Shown here: positions 17,088 to 25,629 of the stretch, one piece after another | How positions within the stretch are numbered: position 1 is the first letter of the stretch | Layout of the letters: each line of letters opens with the position of its first letter | Assembly (NCBI GenBank): GCA_023703675.1 | Contig: CP097974.1 | Coordinates: 581,288-645,287, forward strand | Source of the DNA: SAR86 cluster bacterium | GTDB taxonomy: Bacteria; Pseudomonadota; Gammaproteobacteria; Magnimaribacterales; AG-339-G14 | Direction: 5' to 3' | Length of the DNA: 64,000 nt | Notes under the pieces: model-generated | Told to the model about the DNA's origin: nothing | The model's database searches: none | What the model saw: only the letters and a program-made list of their open reading frames with translations | Program-made: the position numbers and the translations under genes

Positions 17088-20000
17088 TTAATTTGCTTCA
17101 AATACGGTTTGTCCATGCACCACTGAAGGATTACCATTGTTAATAATACCAGTTGTCGGCTTAATACCTATATAGTCAGACGAACTTGATGATTGCGAAT
17201 TATTTTTTAGAAGAGAAAACGATGCACTTGTTTCTAATGCTGCTTTATCTAAAGTATAAGTAGTAGCCAGGGTGGCGGTCTCACTGTCAGTTTTTTTAGT
17301 AATAAAATCGTCGCCCCGTAAACCTAAGACTTTAATATTAGGTTTCGTTTCATCGGAATTTACAAGAATAGTTCCATCAGGAATTACAAAGTCATGAACG
17401 TATCTATAACATTGATTCCAATTGCCATTGTAATATTTTCCTACCTCAACACCGGTACAAGTGTTGATAACTCTTCCAGGAATATTGCGCAACTCTCCAT
17501 AACCTTCAAATTTTAGTAAAAACTTTTGACCAGAATAATCTAGTCCTGAAAAATTATATCTCACGTTTGTAGCTGGAACTTTGAAAGTTAAGGTTTCTGG
17601 TGGAGAAATACTAATCTCAGCACCAGTAGTTGCGTTACTCAAGCTATATTCAGGTCTTTGCATAACTCCTATTCTATAAGTGGTAGTTAATGCGCCTCTA
17701 TGAAGCTTATCAGAACAATAATATTTAGAAGTCGCTATGTTGACCATATAAGAAGTATTGTCACTAACTTTTTTGATCTCTGGTGCATAGCCCTGATATT
17801 CACCATCATCTCGTTTATCACACTCAACTGCGTTTAAGTTAAGAGTGGTATTTTCAAAGACTTCCATATCGAACCAGTGTCCAGCCCTTCTTGTGTAATT
17901 ATTAGTTGTTCCAAGGCTGTAAGGTTTCTCGTAATAATTAAAATTTCTTATCGTATCCTCTAACTGTCTAGACGCAGAACTTATTTTTGTTAATACATCT
18001 ACCGAGCTAGTCGATGGAATCGAAATACTAACTCCATTAGTCCAAGTAAGAGCAGTAGAACTATCTAAAATGCTACCGCTATTTACCGTATAAGTAACTA
18101 CCTCAGCAGCTTTAGTTCCCCCAATCCACATGTGATCGCCCGGAGACATTTTAAATTCTCCGTTAGCTGCATTGAATTCGCCGTTAGTATTCCAATCAGT
18201 ATAAACTTCCTCTTTAAACCAGCTTCCAACATTTTTATATGGAGAAATATTTAAAGTACCCCCGGTAGAACCATTAGTTATAGAGGCAAATATTCCGCCC
18301 ATTGTTTGATTCATTTTTGTTGCATCTATGCAGTTTCTTAGACAAGCAAGATTGTTTGGTAGAGAATTTACTGCGATTTTTTTCTCCGTTCTAGACTTGG
18401 TTAGATGTGCATCAGTAGTGCTGACTGGGTTTGAAAAAGCTTCAAAAGGAATCTCGTACCCTCTTCTATTAGTATCATCCCATAAATGCCAACCTTGACC
18501 CCAGTTTTGTCCAGCTTTTTTCAATTGTGTAGCCCAATCACTTGCTGTAAAGGAAAAAGAAGTATTTAAATCAAATGGACCATTTCCTGAATTCCAATCG
18601 ATGCCTTTAGTGATAGTAAAAGTAACCACAGTACTCGCACCCGTACCCGAAACTGTAACTGTTCCAGCGTATTCATCGCAATTACCATCAGTAGCGTTAC
18701 AAGAGCCGGTAGTAGGAAACCCTAAATTCGACATTCCTGATGACCAATCATTATCTCTTTTTAACCATCCTACATAACCAAAAAAGCTTACTTTATCTAG
18801 ATCAGCTAATTGTCTTTTTTCAGTAGTGATTTCGAATACCTGTAAAAAATTTTGTTTTAGATTGTAAGTGTTTGTATCGGTTGAACTGCTGTTGTTTCTA
18901 AAAATAGTAGTATTGCTCACTAAGGGTCTATCAGTGCTGTTGACGTGAGTACCCCAGTAACTTGCATGTGCATAAACTTCTCTACCATCAGGGAAAGAGA
19001 CATTGTCTCCTTTTGTAGCCCTTAAGGACATAGATCCTTGAGCAGCATCGTATTTTTTATCGGCATCAGCGGTAACTAAATTACCAGCGTTGTAAGTCCC
19101 ATATTGATAGACGGTTCTTTTGGTATCTGCAGCTGCTGTACCCCAGCAATTTTCTCCAGTTACATTAGCACCGCCTCCAAATGCTTGAACTTCTTGTGCT
19201 GCATCAGCAATTGTTTTAAAACTTGCTGCATTAAGTGGGTTACCAACATTTTGTGGTCCAGAATTAGTAAATTGAATCCTTTGCGCTTCTACAAGATTTT
19301 GACAATAAACATTAGTCGTATCATTGAAATAAAACTGATGCACAAAAGTATACTGTTCTACATTATTACTTATATCAACAACTGAACCTGCTGTTCTCAT
19401 AATTCCTTGAGTAACACCCGTAGATGAATTTTTATTTAATTTAAGTTGTATTGGAGGTCCACTTCCTCTTTCGACAAAAGTTATTTCATCTCCTGAAACT
19501 CCAACATAACCTTGTGCCATTTGGGTATTCGCTGAGATTGTTGTTTCTGGATCAGTTGAAAATTCTTCATCATTAACTAAATCATAGGTAAAAGTAAAAG
19601 TTCCCAACTGGTTCTCATCACTTACATCTTCTTGAATATCCATTTTTACAAATGCTGTAGCGGGACCCCTAAAAGATTCTTGACCAAAAAAGTCAATCTC
19701 TAGCTCAACCCATGATTTACCATCAATAGAACCATCGGTTGCAGTAACAGCAACAACGGTTTGTGTTGTGTAATCAACATTATCCACAGTACCTGTAGTG
19801 GTAGTAGTTTTAGAAGATTCTGCACTCGTTGCTTTCGCCGCACTCGCTTCCGCAGTAGAATCTGAACCATCCGCTTTTTCACAAGATTTCTCATCGATTA
19901 AAGCTTTGTAAGTACCTTTGTCTATGAAATCACTTACATTGGTGTTTTTCATAAAACAGATTAAAAAATTTAAACTTTGTAATCCGTCGTTGGCTAATAA

Positions 20001-20102
20001 TCCATTCACGTAAAAATCTTTTTTGCTTAAATCTGCTGTATAAGTTTGAGCGACCGCAAAAGAACTTATAAGCAATGCAATTAAAAATGTTATTTTTTTC
20101 AT
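17088..20102 (-). CDS. Large exported protein of unknown function (module 2, large partner)
   Basis: The product has 1004 residues with a cleavable signal peptide (about 1-18, ending AVAQ). Near the start it carries LNFLICF (Cys49) and LIDEKSC (Cys74), then a Ser/Thr/Ala-rich linker (about 77-110). After that comes a long, mostly beta, Gly/Asn/Thr-rich body. Toward the end it shows NTCTG, YRY, VIPDGTILVN and the terminus INNGNPSVVHGQTVFEAN. These elements recur in order in the 1041-residue protein at 21943. No catalytic motif, transmembrane segment or secretion tag is recognised. GGAGAG precedes the ATG. It lies 18 bases after the small lipoprotein gene. An extracellular or surface beta-rich binding protein is the best description. 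Confidence 0.75.
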   Translation of the reverse strand: MKKITFLIALLISSFAVAQTYTADLSKKDFYVNGLLANDGLQSLNFLICFMKNTNVSDFIDKGTYKALIDEKSCEKADGSDSTAEASAAKATSAESSKTTTTTGTVDNVDYTTQTVVAVTATDGSIDGKSWVELEIDFFGQESFRGPATAFVKMDIQEDVSDENQLGTFTFTYDLVNDEEFSTDPETTISANTQMAQGYVGVSGDEITFVERGSGPPIQLKLNKNSSTGVTQGIMRTAGSVVDISNNVEQYTFVHQFYFNDTTNVYCQNLVEAQRIQFTNSGPQNVGNPLNAASFKTIADAAQEVQAFGGGANVTGENCWGTAAADTKRTVYQYGTYNAGNLVTADADKKYDAAQGSMSLRATKGDNVSFPDGREVYAHASYWGTHVNSTDRPLVSNTTIFRNNSSSTDTNTYNLKQNFLQVFEITTEKRQLADLDKVSFFGYVGWLKRDNDWSSGMSNLGFPTTGSCNATDGNCDEYAGTVTVSGTGASTVVTFTITKGIDWNSGNGPFDLNTSFSFTASDWATQLKKAGQNWGQGWHLWDDTNRRGYEIPFEAFSNPVSTTDAHLTKSRTEKKIAVNSLPNNLACLRNCIDATKMNQTMGGIFASITNGSTGGTLNISPYKNVGSWFKEEVYTDWNTNGEFNAANGEFKMSPGDHMWIGGTKAAEVVTYTVNSGSILDSSTALTWTNGVSISIPSTSSVDVLTKISSASRQLEDTIRNFNYYEKPYSLGTTNNYTRRAGHWFDMEVFENTTLNLNAVECDKRDDGEYQGYAPEIKKVSDNTSYMVNIATSKYYCSDKLHRGALTTTYRIGVMQRPEYSLSNATTGAEISISPPETLTFKVPATNVRYNFSGLDYSGQKFLLKFEGYGELRNIPGRVINTCTGVEVGKYYNGNWNQCYRYVHDFVIPDGTILVNSDETKPNIKVLGLRGDDFITKKTDSETATLATTYTLDKAALETSASFSLLKNNSQSSSSSDYIGIKPTTGIINNGNPSVVHGQTVFEAN

Positions 20103-20120
20103 TTTCTCTCCTAAATTAGT

Positions 20121-20318
20121 TTACTCGGCTTCGACAACTTCTATTTTTTCTGGAATTGATCCAGTTGCACTATAAGTGGATGATGAACTGCCTCCTGAAC
20201 CAGAGCCGCCTCCAGAACCAGAACCGCCTCCAGAAGAAGCTGTGCTGCCTCCCCCACCGCCACATGAGACAAAAAAAATGGAAATAACAAAAATTAGAAT
20301 CGTAAAAGGTTTCAACAT
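20121..20318 (-). CDS. Small Gly/Ser-tethered lipoprotein (module 2, small partner)
   Basis: The 65-residue product has a type II signal peptide ending FFVSC (Cys19). A low-complexity GGGGGS / SGGGSGSGG tether of about 30 residues follows, then a short end SIPEKIEVVEAE. It has the same layout as the proteins at 13394 and 25087, including the terminal Pro-x-Lys-Ile motif. AAGGAG lies upstream of the ATG. The gene is 18 bases upstream of the 1004-residue exported protein, the same spacing as in module 3. After processing nearly the whole protein is a flexible leash presenting a short peptide, which suggests a tethering or docking role (inference). Confidence 0.75.
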   Translation of the reverse strand: MLKPFTILIFVISIFFVSCGGGGGSTASSGGGSGSGGGSGSGGSSSSTYSATGSIPEKIEVVEAE

Positions 20319-20413
20319 AAACTCTCCTTAAATGTATGAATAATTTAAGTATATATAAAGTTAAAGAAAATTATATAACTTGGTAAAAAAATATTTTTTA
20401 ATCTACTAGGCTT

Positions 20414-20740
20414 CTACTTCAATCCAAATTTTTCGATATTTGATTTTGACTTTGTTAAAAATTTTGTGAACTTTTTAAACGCTTTAGAAAAGTTTTTATA
20501 GTCATAAAATTCAGTAACTCCATAGCCATCCCAGTAACATACCCTAAAATATTCTTTAAATAATTGTATGGAAATTTCAATCGGATCGGGATTACTAGTA
20601 TTGAAAGAAATGCTAGTGAAATCATCATCACAGATTAGTTCTACTTCAAACCCTTCATTTCTCAAAAGAGATATTAATTGCGTAAATCTATCTTTTTTTG
20701 ATGTTAATTTTTCCTTGACGGTAACACCTGTGTCTTCCAA
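20414..20740 (-). CDS. Unknown protein without an internal start; possible extension of DUF2805
   Basis: The open frame encodes 108 residues, but its only candidate start at the 5' end is TTG, and the rest contains no methionine at all. It overlaps the end of the DUF2805 gene by 53 bases. An A7 run (minus-strand sense, 20693-20699) lies where the two frames could be joined by a +1 slip or one lost A. The product after that point, about 92 residues, is acidic/aromatic with DDDFTSISFNTS and a Lys-rich end, and looks like a real folded domain. It is either a TTG-started gene or a DUF2805 fusion. No family is recognised. Confidence 0.5.
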   Translation of the reverse strand: MEDTGVTVKEKLTSKKDRFTQLISLLRNEGFEVELICDDDFTSISFNTSNPDPIEISIQLFKEYFRVCYWDGYGVTEFYDYKNFSKAFKKFTKFLTKSKSNIEKFGLK

Positions 20741-20948
20741 CTAAATGCCCTCTCAATTTAATATGTTTAGTTTTTCTTCCTGAGACCCTTTGTCGCCACA
20801 ACTTAAAACTTCTAGGTTTTAAATTATTTCTCATCAAAGCAATCAATTCATTGTGAGTTAAATCAAACTCAGAATGAATAACTTCAAATGGAGTTCTATC
20901 CTCCCAAGCCATTTCGATGATTCTATTTTTATCCTCTTCACTTAGCAT
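20688..20948 (-). CDS. DUF2805 / TIGR03643 family protein
   Basis: The 86-residue product matches a short conserved family: EEDKNRIIEMAWEDRTPFEV, then LTHNELIALMRNNLKPRSF and LWRQRVSGRKTKH. The body forms a helix-turn-helix-like bundle. The family is often found near photolyase/cryptochrome genes and DUF2256, but its role is not established. In this window photolyase and DUF2256 lie 30 kb away (50032-51653). The usual family ends shortly after RKTKH, so the tail from about residue 68 (GHLVGRHRCYRQ...) is extra and ends inside the poly-A run discussed for the overlapping gene at 20414. Confidence 0.8.
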   Translation of the reverse strand: MLSEEDKNRIIEMAWEDRTPFEVIHSEFDLTHNELIALMRNNLKPRSFKLWRQRVSGRKTKHIKLRGHLVGRHRCYRQGKINIKKR

Positions 20949-21027
20949 TTACTTTTAAATAGTAATAAACTGTAAATACAATTTAATTTAATACAAACAA
21001 AAGACAACCTAAATCATAATCTTTACT

Positions 21028-21894
21028 ATGAAAATTCAAAAAAAATATATAGAAGTTAGAGGAAAAAAAATGGCTGTAATCGATGAAGGTGTCGGTGAAC
21101 CAATTATTTTTTTACATGGAAATCCAACTTCTTCTCATCTTTGGAGAAATATTGCTCCAAATTTTCTTAATACAAACAGGATAATTGTGCCTGATTTAAT
21201 TGGTATGGGAGATTCAGAAAAATTAGATGGAATAGATAACCCTGAATACAGTTTCATAGGTCATTATGATTTTTTATCTCAATTATTAGAAATTTTAGAT
21301 CTTGGAGAAAATCAGCATTTAGTTATTCACGATTGGGGTTGTGCTTTAGGACTTATGTACGCAAGATTAAATTCAGACAAAATAAAATCAATTTCTTTTA
21401 TGGAAGGTATAGCAGTGCCGCTTACTTGGGAAAAATGGCCTGAAGTTGCAAGAAAAATATTTTCGCTTTTGCGAACTGACGCTGGAGAAGAATTGGTTTT
21501 GCAAAAGAATTTTTTTGTTGAAAGATTACTTTTTAACGATCCAATAACTCCCATGAGTGATAGTGACAAGGAAGAATACTTAAAACCTTATTTAGATGAG
21601 GGGGAAGGAAGACGACCTACTCTAACTTGGCCCAGAAACATACCTCTCGATGGTACTGAGCCATCTGAGACTCTAGATGAAGTTATCTTGAATGCTGAAT
21701 TTCATAGTTCATCTGAAATTCCTAAACTTTTTATTAATGCTAATCCAGGACTAATTCTTACTGGAGAGCAAAGAGATGAAATAAGAAAATGGAGCTCAAT
21801 TAAAGAAGTAGAAGTCAAAGGCAATCATTTCATTCAAGAAGATTCTTCAGAAGAGATTACTAATCATCTTAAAGATTTTTATAACTCTCTATAA
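21028..21894 (+). CDS. Haloalkane dehalogenase (subfamily II, DhaA/LinB-like)
   Basis: The 288-residue cytoplasmic protein carries the full catalytic pentad of subfamily-II haloalkane dehalogenases. Halide-stabilising Asn32 is in HGNPTSSHLWRN. Nucleophile Asp102 and Trp103 are in IHDWGCALG. Acid Glu126 is in FMEGIAV, and His267 in GNHFIQED. The residue order and spacing match DhaA. It would hydrolyse halogenated alkanes to alcohols, halide and a proton. Natural substrates in sea water could be algal brominated or iodinated compounds (inference). It stands alone on the plus strand between two minus-strand lipoprotein/exoprotein modules and ends in a strong terminator. No signal peptide is present, unlike the dehalogenase at 12220. 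Confidence 0.92.
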   Translation: MKIQKKYIEVRGKKMAVIDEGVGEPIIFLHGNPTSSHLWRNIAPNFLNTNRIIVPDLIGMGDSEKLDGIDNPEYSFIGHYDFLSQLLEILDLGENQHLVIHDWGCALGLMYARLNSDKIKSISFMEGIAVPLTWEKWPEVARKIFSLLRTDAGEELVLQKNFFVERLLFNDPITPMSDSDKEEYLKPYLDEGEGRRPTLTWPRNIPLDGTEPSETLDEVILNAEFHSSSEIPKLFINANPGLILTGEQRDEIRKWSSIKEVEVKGNHFIQEDSSEEITNHLKDFYNSL

Positions 21895-21927
21895 AAAAAC
21901 TCCCTTAAATTTAAGGGAGTTTTTTTA
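21895..21927. terminator. Bidirectional rho-independent terminator
   Basis: An A-run, the stem ACTCCCTTAAA / TTTAAGGGAGT with almost no loop bases left over, and a T-run form a hairpin usable on both strands. It lies immediately after the stop of the subfamily-II haloalkane dehalogenase. It is 16 bases before the end of the convergent exported-protein gene at 21943. Confidence 0.85.
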
Positions 21928-21942
21928 ATCAGAAATCAAATT

Positions 21943-24900
21943 TTACGATGATGGATCAAAAACCACTGTACCGTGATTGACTGCAGTATCACCATTATTT
22001 ATCAACGTACTCTTCTCTGGAACCGCACCAATTGAGTCAGACCCACCAGGGCCCATATCTTTTAAAGTGTCAGCATCTGGAAGGATTGCTTTGGTTAGGC
22101 CAGTGTAATCTAAACCTTTCGCGGTTATTGGCGAAAGCAGTTCGTCTCCTGCAAGAGCTTTGACAATGTAAGTATTAGAAGTCGCTTCGTCGGTTAACTG
22201 AGCTCCATCTGGAATAGTAAATCTAGGAAGATAACGCATGCATTGATCGTCCCATTGTCCAAAATAATATTCGCCAAGATCTGTTCCGGTACAAGTATTA
22301 TAAATTGATCCTGGAATATTTAAGTATGAACCAAAGCCATTGTAAAAAAATCTATAATCTTTTTTGGCATCTTTAGCAGTAATTCCAGAAGCTGCAGTTT
22401 GTGCCGAAGTCCAGCTATCTGGGTCTAGAATCAAATAAGAGGGTGCAGAAAAAACAATCTTCGCACTGGAAGCAGCATTTATTAATTCCCATTGAGGTCT
22501 TATCCTCATTGAAATTCTATAATACTCAGTAACTTTTCCTTCCCAGATATTTTCTTGACAATATCTTGTTTTACCTTCATTTCCTGTACCTGTCCATTTG
22601 GTTCGAGGCGCATAACTTCCATCAATTTTTTCACATTCAAGATTAGATTGTTGAGAGGCAGGAACTAATGGGCCAGTTTCGGCTGCCCAATCCAAATAAG
22701 CAGTGTACCAAGTTCCAAAAGTCGCGTCGTAATCAGGTTTTTTCATTTGAACTTGCCTCAAAGCATCAGCTGCACTCATATTTTTCGCAGAAGCCAATGC
22801 AGTAAAAGCCGCTTGAGTATTCGACGTTGCGCCCGAACCATGAATGTTCATCTCATTATTAACATCCGCAGAAGTATCGTATATTTTTCCTCCAGACTTA
22901 ACGTATCGTACTTCATTGTCGACAATATTACCTTGACCACACTCCTGCCAATCGTCAGCAGCATTGCCACCTGTTCCATTATCATTGATCACACAATCTG
23001 AAGTCGCTGCAAAATAACCGCTATTAACGAGTTGATCATTGCCGCCGCCTGCTAAAGAATTAGCAGTAGAGGTAAGGACAGCATTGAACACACTTGCATC
23101 AATGCAATCAAAATAACAATACAAAGTATCTGGAACATCTGTCATATCTTTTACAATTGTCATGGTTTCTTTTTTAATACCGGCAGAAGCTGTTGCAGAT
23201 GTTGGAGCATTTATCGCTTCTGGTGAAATCTGATAATAGATTTGTGTTTCCGGAGACCAACCGTCTAGTCCTCTTCTATTAGTCCATCCGCCCTCACTTT
23301 TAGTCATCGTGCTATACCAATTAGCTCCCGAAATAGTGATCGGTGTCGATAATTCAACTTCAGGATTTTGATTGTTTCCAGTCAAGGCCCATTTCATTGC
23401 ATGAGTAAAGACAAAAGATGCTGATGCTTTGTCCCAGTAACCTTTGTATTCTTCGTAACAAGCCGTGTTACTAGCATCTGAATAATGAGTGTAGTCACAT
23501 TGTGTGCCACCATTAGAAGCAGTAGAACCAAACATATTGGCAGCACCGTATTCTGCCCCCCAATAAGGATCTCCAATATAAAGATTTATCTGAACTTGAT
23601 CTAAAGAATCTAATGACGAGTATGAAGTAACGAATTTTAAGATTTCGAGATGATTTTTTTGTACTTTGTATTGAGTAGTATCAGTTGAACCATCGTCTCG
23701 AACCCAAGTAGCTCCTATAAGACTAGATTCTGGGTTCATGTAATCATCGACCCAAGTGCCGTAATAATCAGCCCAACCAAACATGTCGTCTTTACCAGAA
23801 ACTGGATTGTCTGCTCTGATTGGGAAACCGCCGCCAGTCGTTTCATGTCTCGCTCCAGTGGTTGAATCGTAAACGCCATATCTGTAAACATCTTTTTTTG
23901 CTGTTGCTATATCAGAAGAATAACAAGTCTCGGCCGTGGAATAACCTTGACTAGAAATTTGGGCGTCGGTAAGAGAAACTGCAGTAGGTTCTTCTCCATC
24001 ACCATAACCATCGGCATCATAATTTATTTGTAGGAAATCGGCACCAACTAACTTTGTGCAGTAGTATTTCAGGCTGTCGTTCACTTTAAACGCATAGAAT
24101 TTATTGTATGGACCCCAAGTATTAGCATCTGTAGGACTAGGCCCCCAACCTTCTGAGCTGACATAAACTCCCTCTGAACCAGTTGAATTGAAAGTTACAG
24201 AAACTTCAAGCGCTCCAAAGATATTGTCTTTGTAACTGATAGTATTACCACTAGCAGCTAAGTATCCATTTCCAATGTTAAAAGTAGCATTGGTTGCAAT
24301 CCCAGCTGCAGTGTCTGTGGCAGCGGTACCTACAGAAGCTCCAGCAACAACGTCTGCAATAGTGCTTGGGGGAGTTAAACCTCCACCTGTTCCAGGTAAA
24401 TATACTTCTCCAGGATTTGCATAAATAGAATAATTAGCAGTAAAGTCTCCAAATTTTGAAGTTGGCGTACCATCTCCTTTCAAAACGGGATTCGGATTAG
24501 CGGTTTGAGAGAAATTAAAATAGACAACTTTGTCCATTGCGTCAAATGGATCTCCGCCAGCATTTGAATCAGCAGCACCAGTTGCACCGCCTGCCCCGCT
24601 TCCGCCTCCTTTTTTTGGAAGAAAAACCCAAGACTTAACATTCATTGCCCCTGCCGAATCAGTTTGTGTGGCTAAGTTATAAGACTTTGTTAATTGGGTT
24701 TCAGAACCTTTTGATTTACTAGCTGCATCTTTAGATGAACTTCCACCGCCCGAACCACCACTTGATTGCTGAGAAGCTTGAGAGGTTGAGTTCTTATTAG
24801 AATCTTTAGACGTATCCCTAGCTGCGTCACATAAATTTTCATTTATAGCAGCAACAAAAGGACCTGAAGTGTTTAATAAACTTTCAGGTCTAGTGTTGGA

Positions 24901-25068
24901 TATAAAACATAATAGAAAATTAACCTGTCCTAATGAATCGTTTAAAGCATTACCCCCAACGAAGAAATCGGTTTTATCAGTAAAGTAGGCAGAACCTGCT
25001 TGAGCTGTCACGTTTTGTCCGTAAGCAAAAGCCGGAATTAAAGTAAAAAGTATAATTAATTTTTTCAT
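21943..25068 (-). CDS. Large exported protein of unknown function (module 3, large partner)
   Basis: The 1041-residue product has a signal peptide (about 1-18, ending AYGQ). It shares with the 1004-residue protein the N-terminal VNFLLCF (Cys54) plus INENLC (Cys80) and a Ser/Gly-rich linker (about 85-125). A KSWVFLP segment follows, then a long beta-rich Gly/Asn/Asp body with the ADYYGTWVDD region. Near the end come NTCTG, YYFGQW, QCMRY, TIPDGAQLTD and the terminus INNGDTAVNHGTVVFDPSS. A run of Gly/Ala near residues 150-165 and several paired cysteines suggest disulfide-linked extracellular domains. No enzyme motif is recognised. It lies 18 bases downstream of the cupredoxin-like lipoprotein. 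Confidence 0.75.
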   Translation of the reverse strand: MKKLIILFTLIPAFAYGQNVTAQAGSAYFTDKTDFFVGGNALNDSLGQVNFLLCFISNTRPESLLNTSGPFVAAINENLCDAARDTSKDSNKNSTSQASQQSSGGSGGGSSSKDAASKSKGSETQLTKSYNLATQTDSAGAMNVKSWVFLPKKGGGSGAGGATGAADSNAGGDPFDAMDKVVYFNFSQTANPNPVLKGDGTPTSKFGDFTANYSIYANPGEVYLPGTGGGLTPPSTIADVVAGASVGTAATDTAAGIATNATFNIGNGYLAASGNTISYKDNIFGALEVSVTFNSTGSEGVYVSSEGWGPSPTDANTWGPYNKFYAFKVNDSLKYYCTKLVGADFLQINYDADGYGDGEEPTAVSLTDAQISSQGYSTAETCYSSDIATAKKDVYRYGVYDSTTGARHETTGGGFPIRADNPVSGKDDMFGWADYYGTWVDDYMNPESSLIGATWVRDDGSTDTTQYKVQKNHLEILKFVTSYSSLDSLDQVQINLYIGDPYWGAEYGAANMFGSTASNGGTQCDYTHYSDASNTACYEEYKGYWDKASASFVFTHAMKWALTGNNQNPEVELSTPITISGANWYSTMTKSEGGWTNRRGLDGWSPETQIYYQISPEAINAPTSATASAGIKKETMTIVKDMTDVPDTLYCYFDCIDASVFNAVLTSTANSLAGGGNDQLVNSGYFAATSDCVINDNGTGGNAADDWQECGQGNIVDNEVRYVKSGGKIYDTSADVNNEMNIHGSGATSNTQAAFTALASAKNMSAADALRQVQMKKPDYDATFGTWYTAYLDWAAETGPLVPASQQSNLECEKIDGSYAPRTKWTGTGNEGKTRYCQENIWEGKVTEYYRISMRIRPQWELINAASSAKIVFSAPSYLILDPDSWTSAQTAASGITAKDAKKDYRFFYNGFGSYLNIPGSIYNTCTGTDLGEYYFGQWDDQCMRYLPRFTIPDGAQLTDEATSNTYIVKALAGDELLSPITAKGLDYTGLTKAILPDADTLKDMGPGGSDSIGAVPEKSTLINNGDTAVNHGTVVFDPSS

Positions 25069-25086
25069 AATCTTCTCCGTTCCTTG

Positions 25087-25608
25087 TTATTGAGTATCTA
25101 TGGGTTCTACTTTAGATGGAACGGAGTAACCTGAACCACCGGATGTTCCAGAAATATTTGCGGTGCCTCCCATCCCTGAATGATTTGTGCAGAAATAGTA
25201 AAGTGGAGTAGGAGCATTAGATGCAGGAGTAAATGTAGTTTTTCCAGTGCTACCCGCAGTTCCTGTCGGTGAAACTCCCGTTGTGTATGCAGTACCCGAA
25301 GCGTGCGTTCCATTTGCAGTTTCAGAAAAAGCAAGCGGATGATTTGCATTGGTAGAGTCAGTCTGATCAAAGGTATAGGCAGTACCAGCAGTTAAAGTTA
25401 AAGTTTTTTGTGTAACTCCATCTATTGAATACTTATTTCCGCTAGCGGTAGAAACTACTTTCACACAAAAATTGGTTGCACTTGAAACACACCCAGATGC
25501 TGATCCCCCTTCATAACCAGAACCTCCTCCAGAAGAAGCTGAACCGCCTCCTCCACCACAAGCGTATAATAAAAATAAAGTTAAAATCGATAAACTGAAC
25601 TGTTTCAC
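25087..25608 (-). CDS. Lipoprotein with cupredoxin-like domain (module 3, small partner)
   Basis: The 173-residue product has a lipoprotein signal (LLYAC, Cys17) and a GGGGGSASSGGG tether. A blue-copper-like beta-sandwich (about residues 42-152) follows, then the end YSVPSKVEPIDTQ. The four classical copper ligands are visible in order: His90 (ANHPLAFS), Cys140, His143 and Met146 (FCTNHSGMGG). The same domain type is common in marine bacterial and phage structural proteins, where copper binding is often unproven. Compared with the sister lipoproteins at 13394 and 20121, the cupredoxin is inserted between the tether and the terminal Pro-x-Lys-Val motif. It precedes the 1041-residue exported protein by 18 bases and may bring a copper or redox function to that surface complex. 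Confidence 0.8.
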   Translation of the reverse strand: MKQFSLSILTLFLLYACGGGGGSASSGGGSGYEGGSASGCVSSATNFCVKVVSTASGNKYSIDGVTQKTLTLTAGTAYTFDQTDSTNANHPLAFSETANGTHASGTAYTTGVSPTGTAGSTGKTTFTPASNAPTPLYYFCTNHSGMGGTANISGTSGGSGYSVPSKVEPIDTQ

Positions 25609-25629
25609 AAACCCCCCTTTTTTAGTTGT

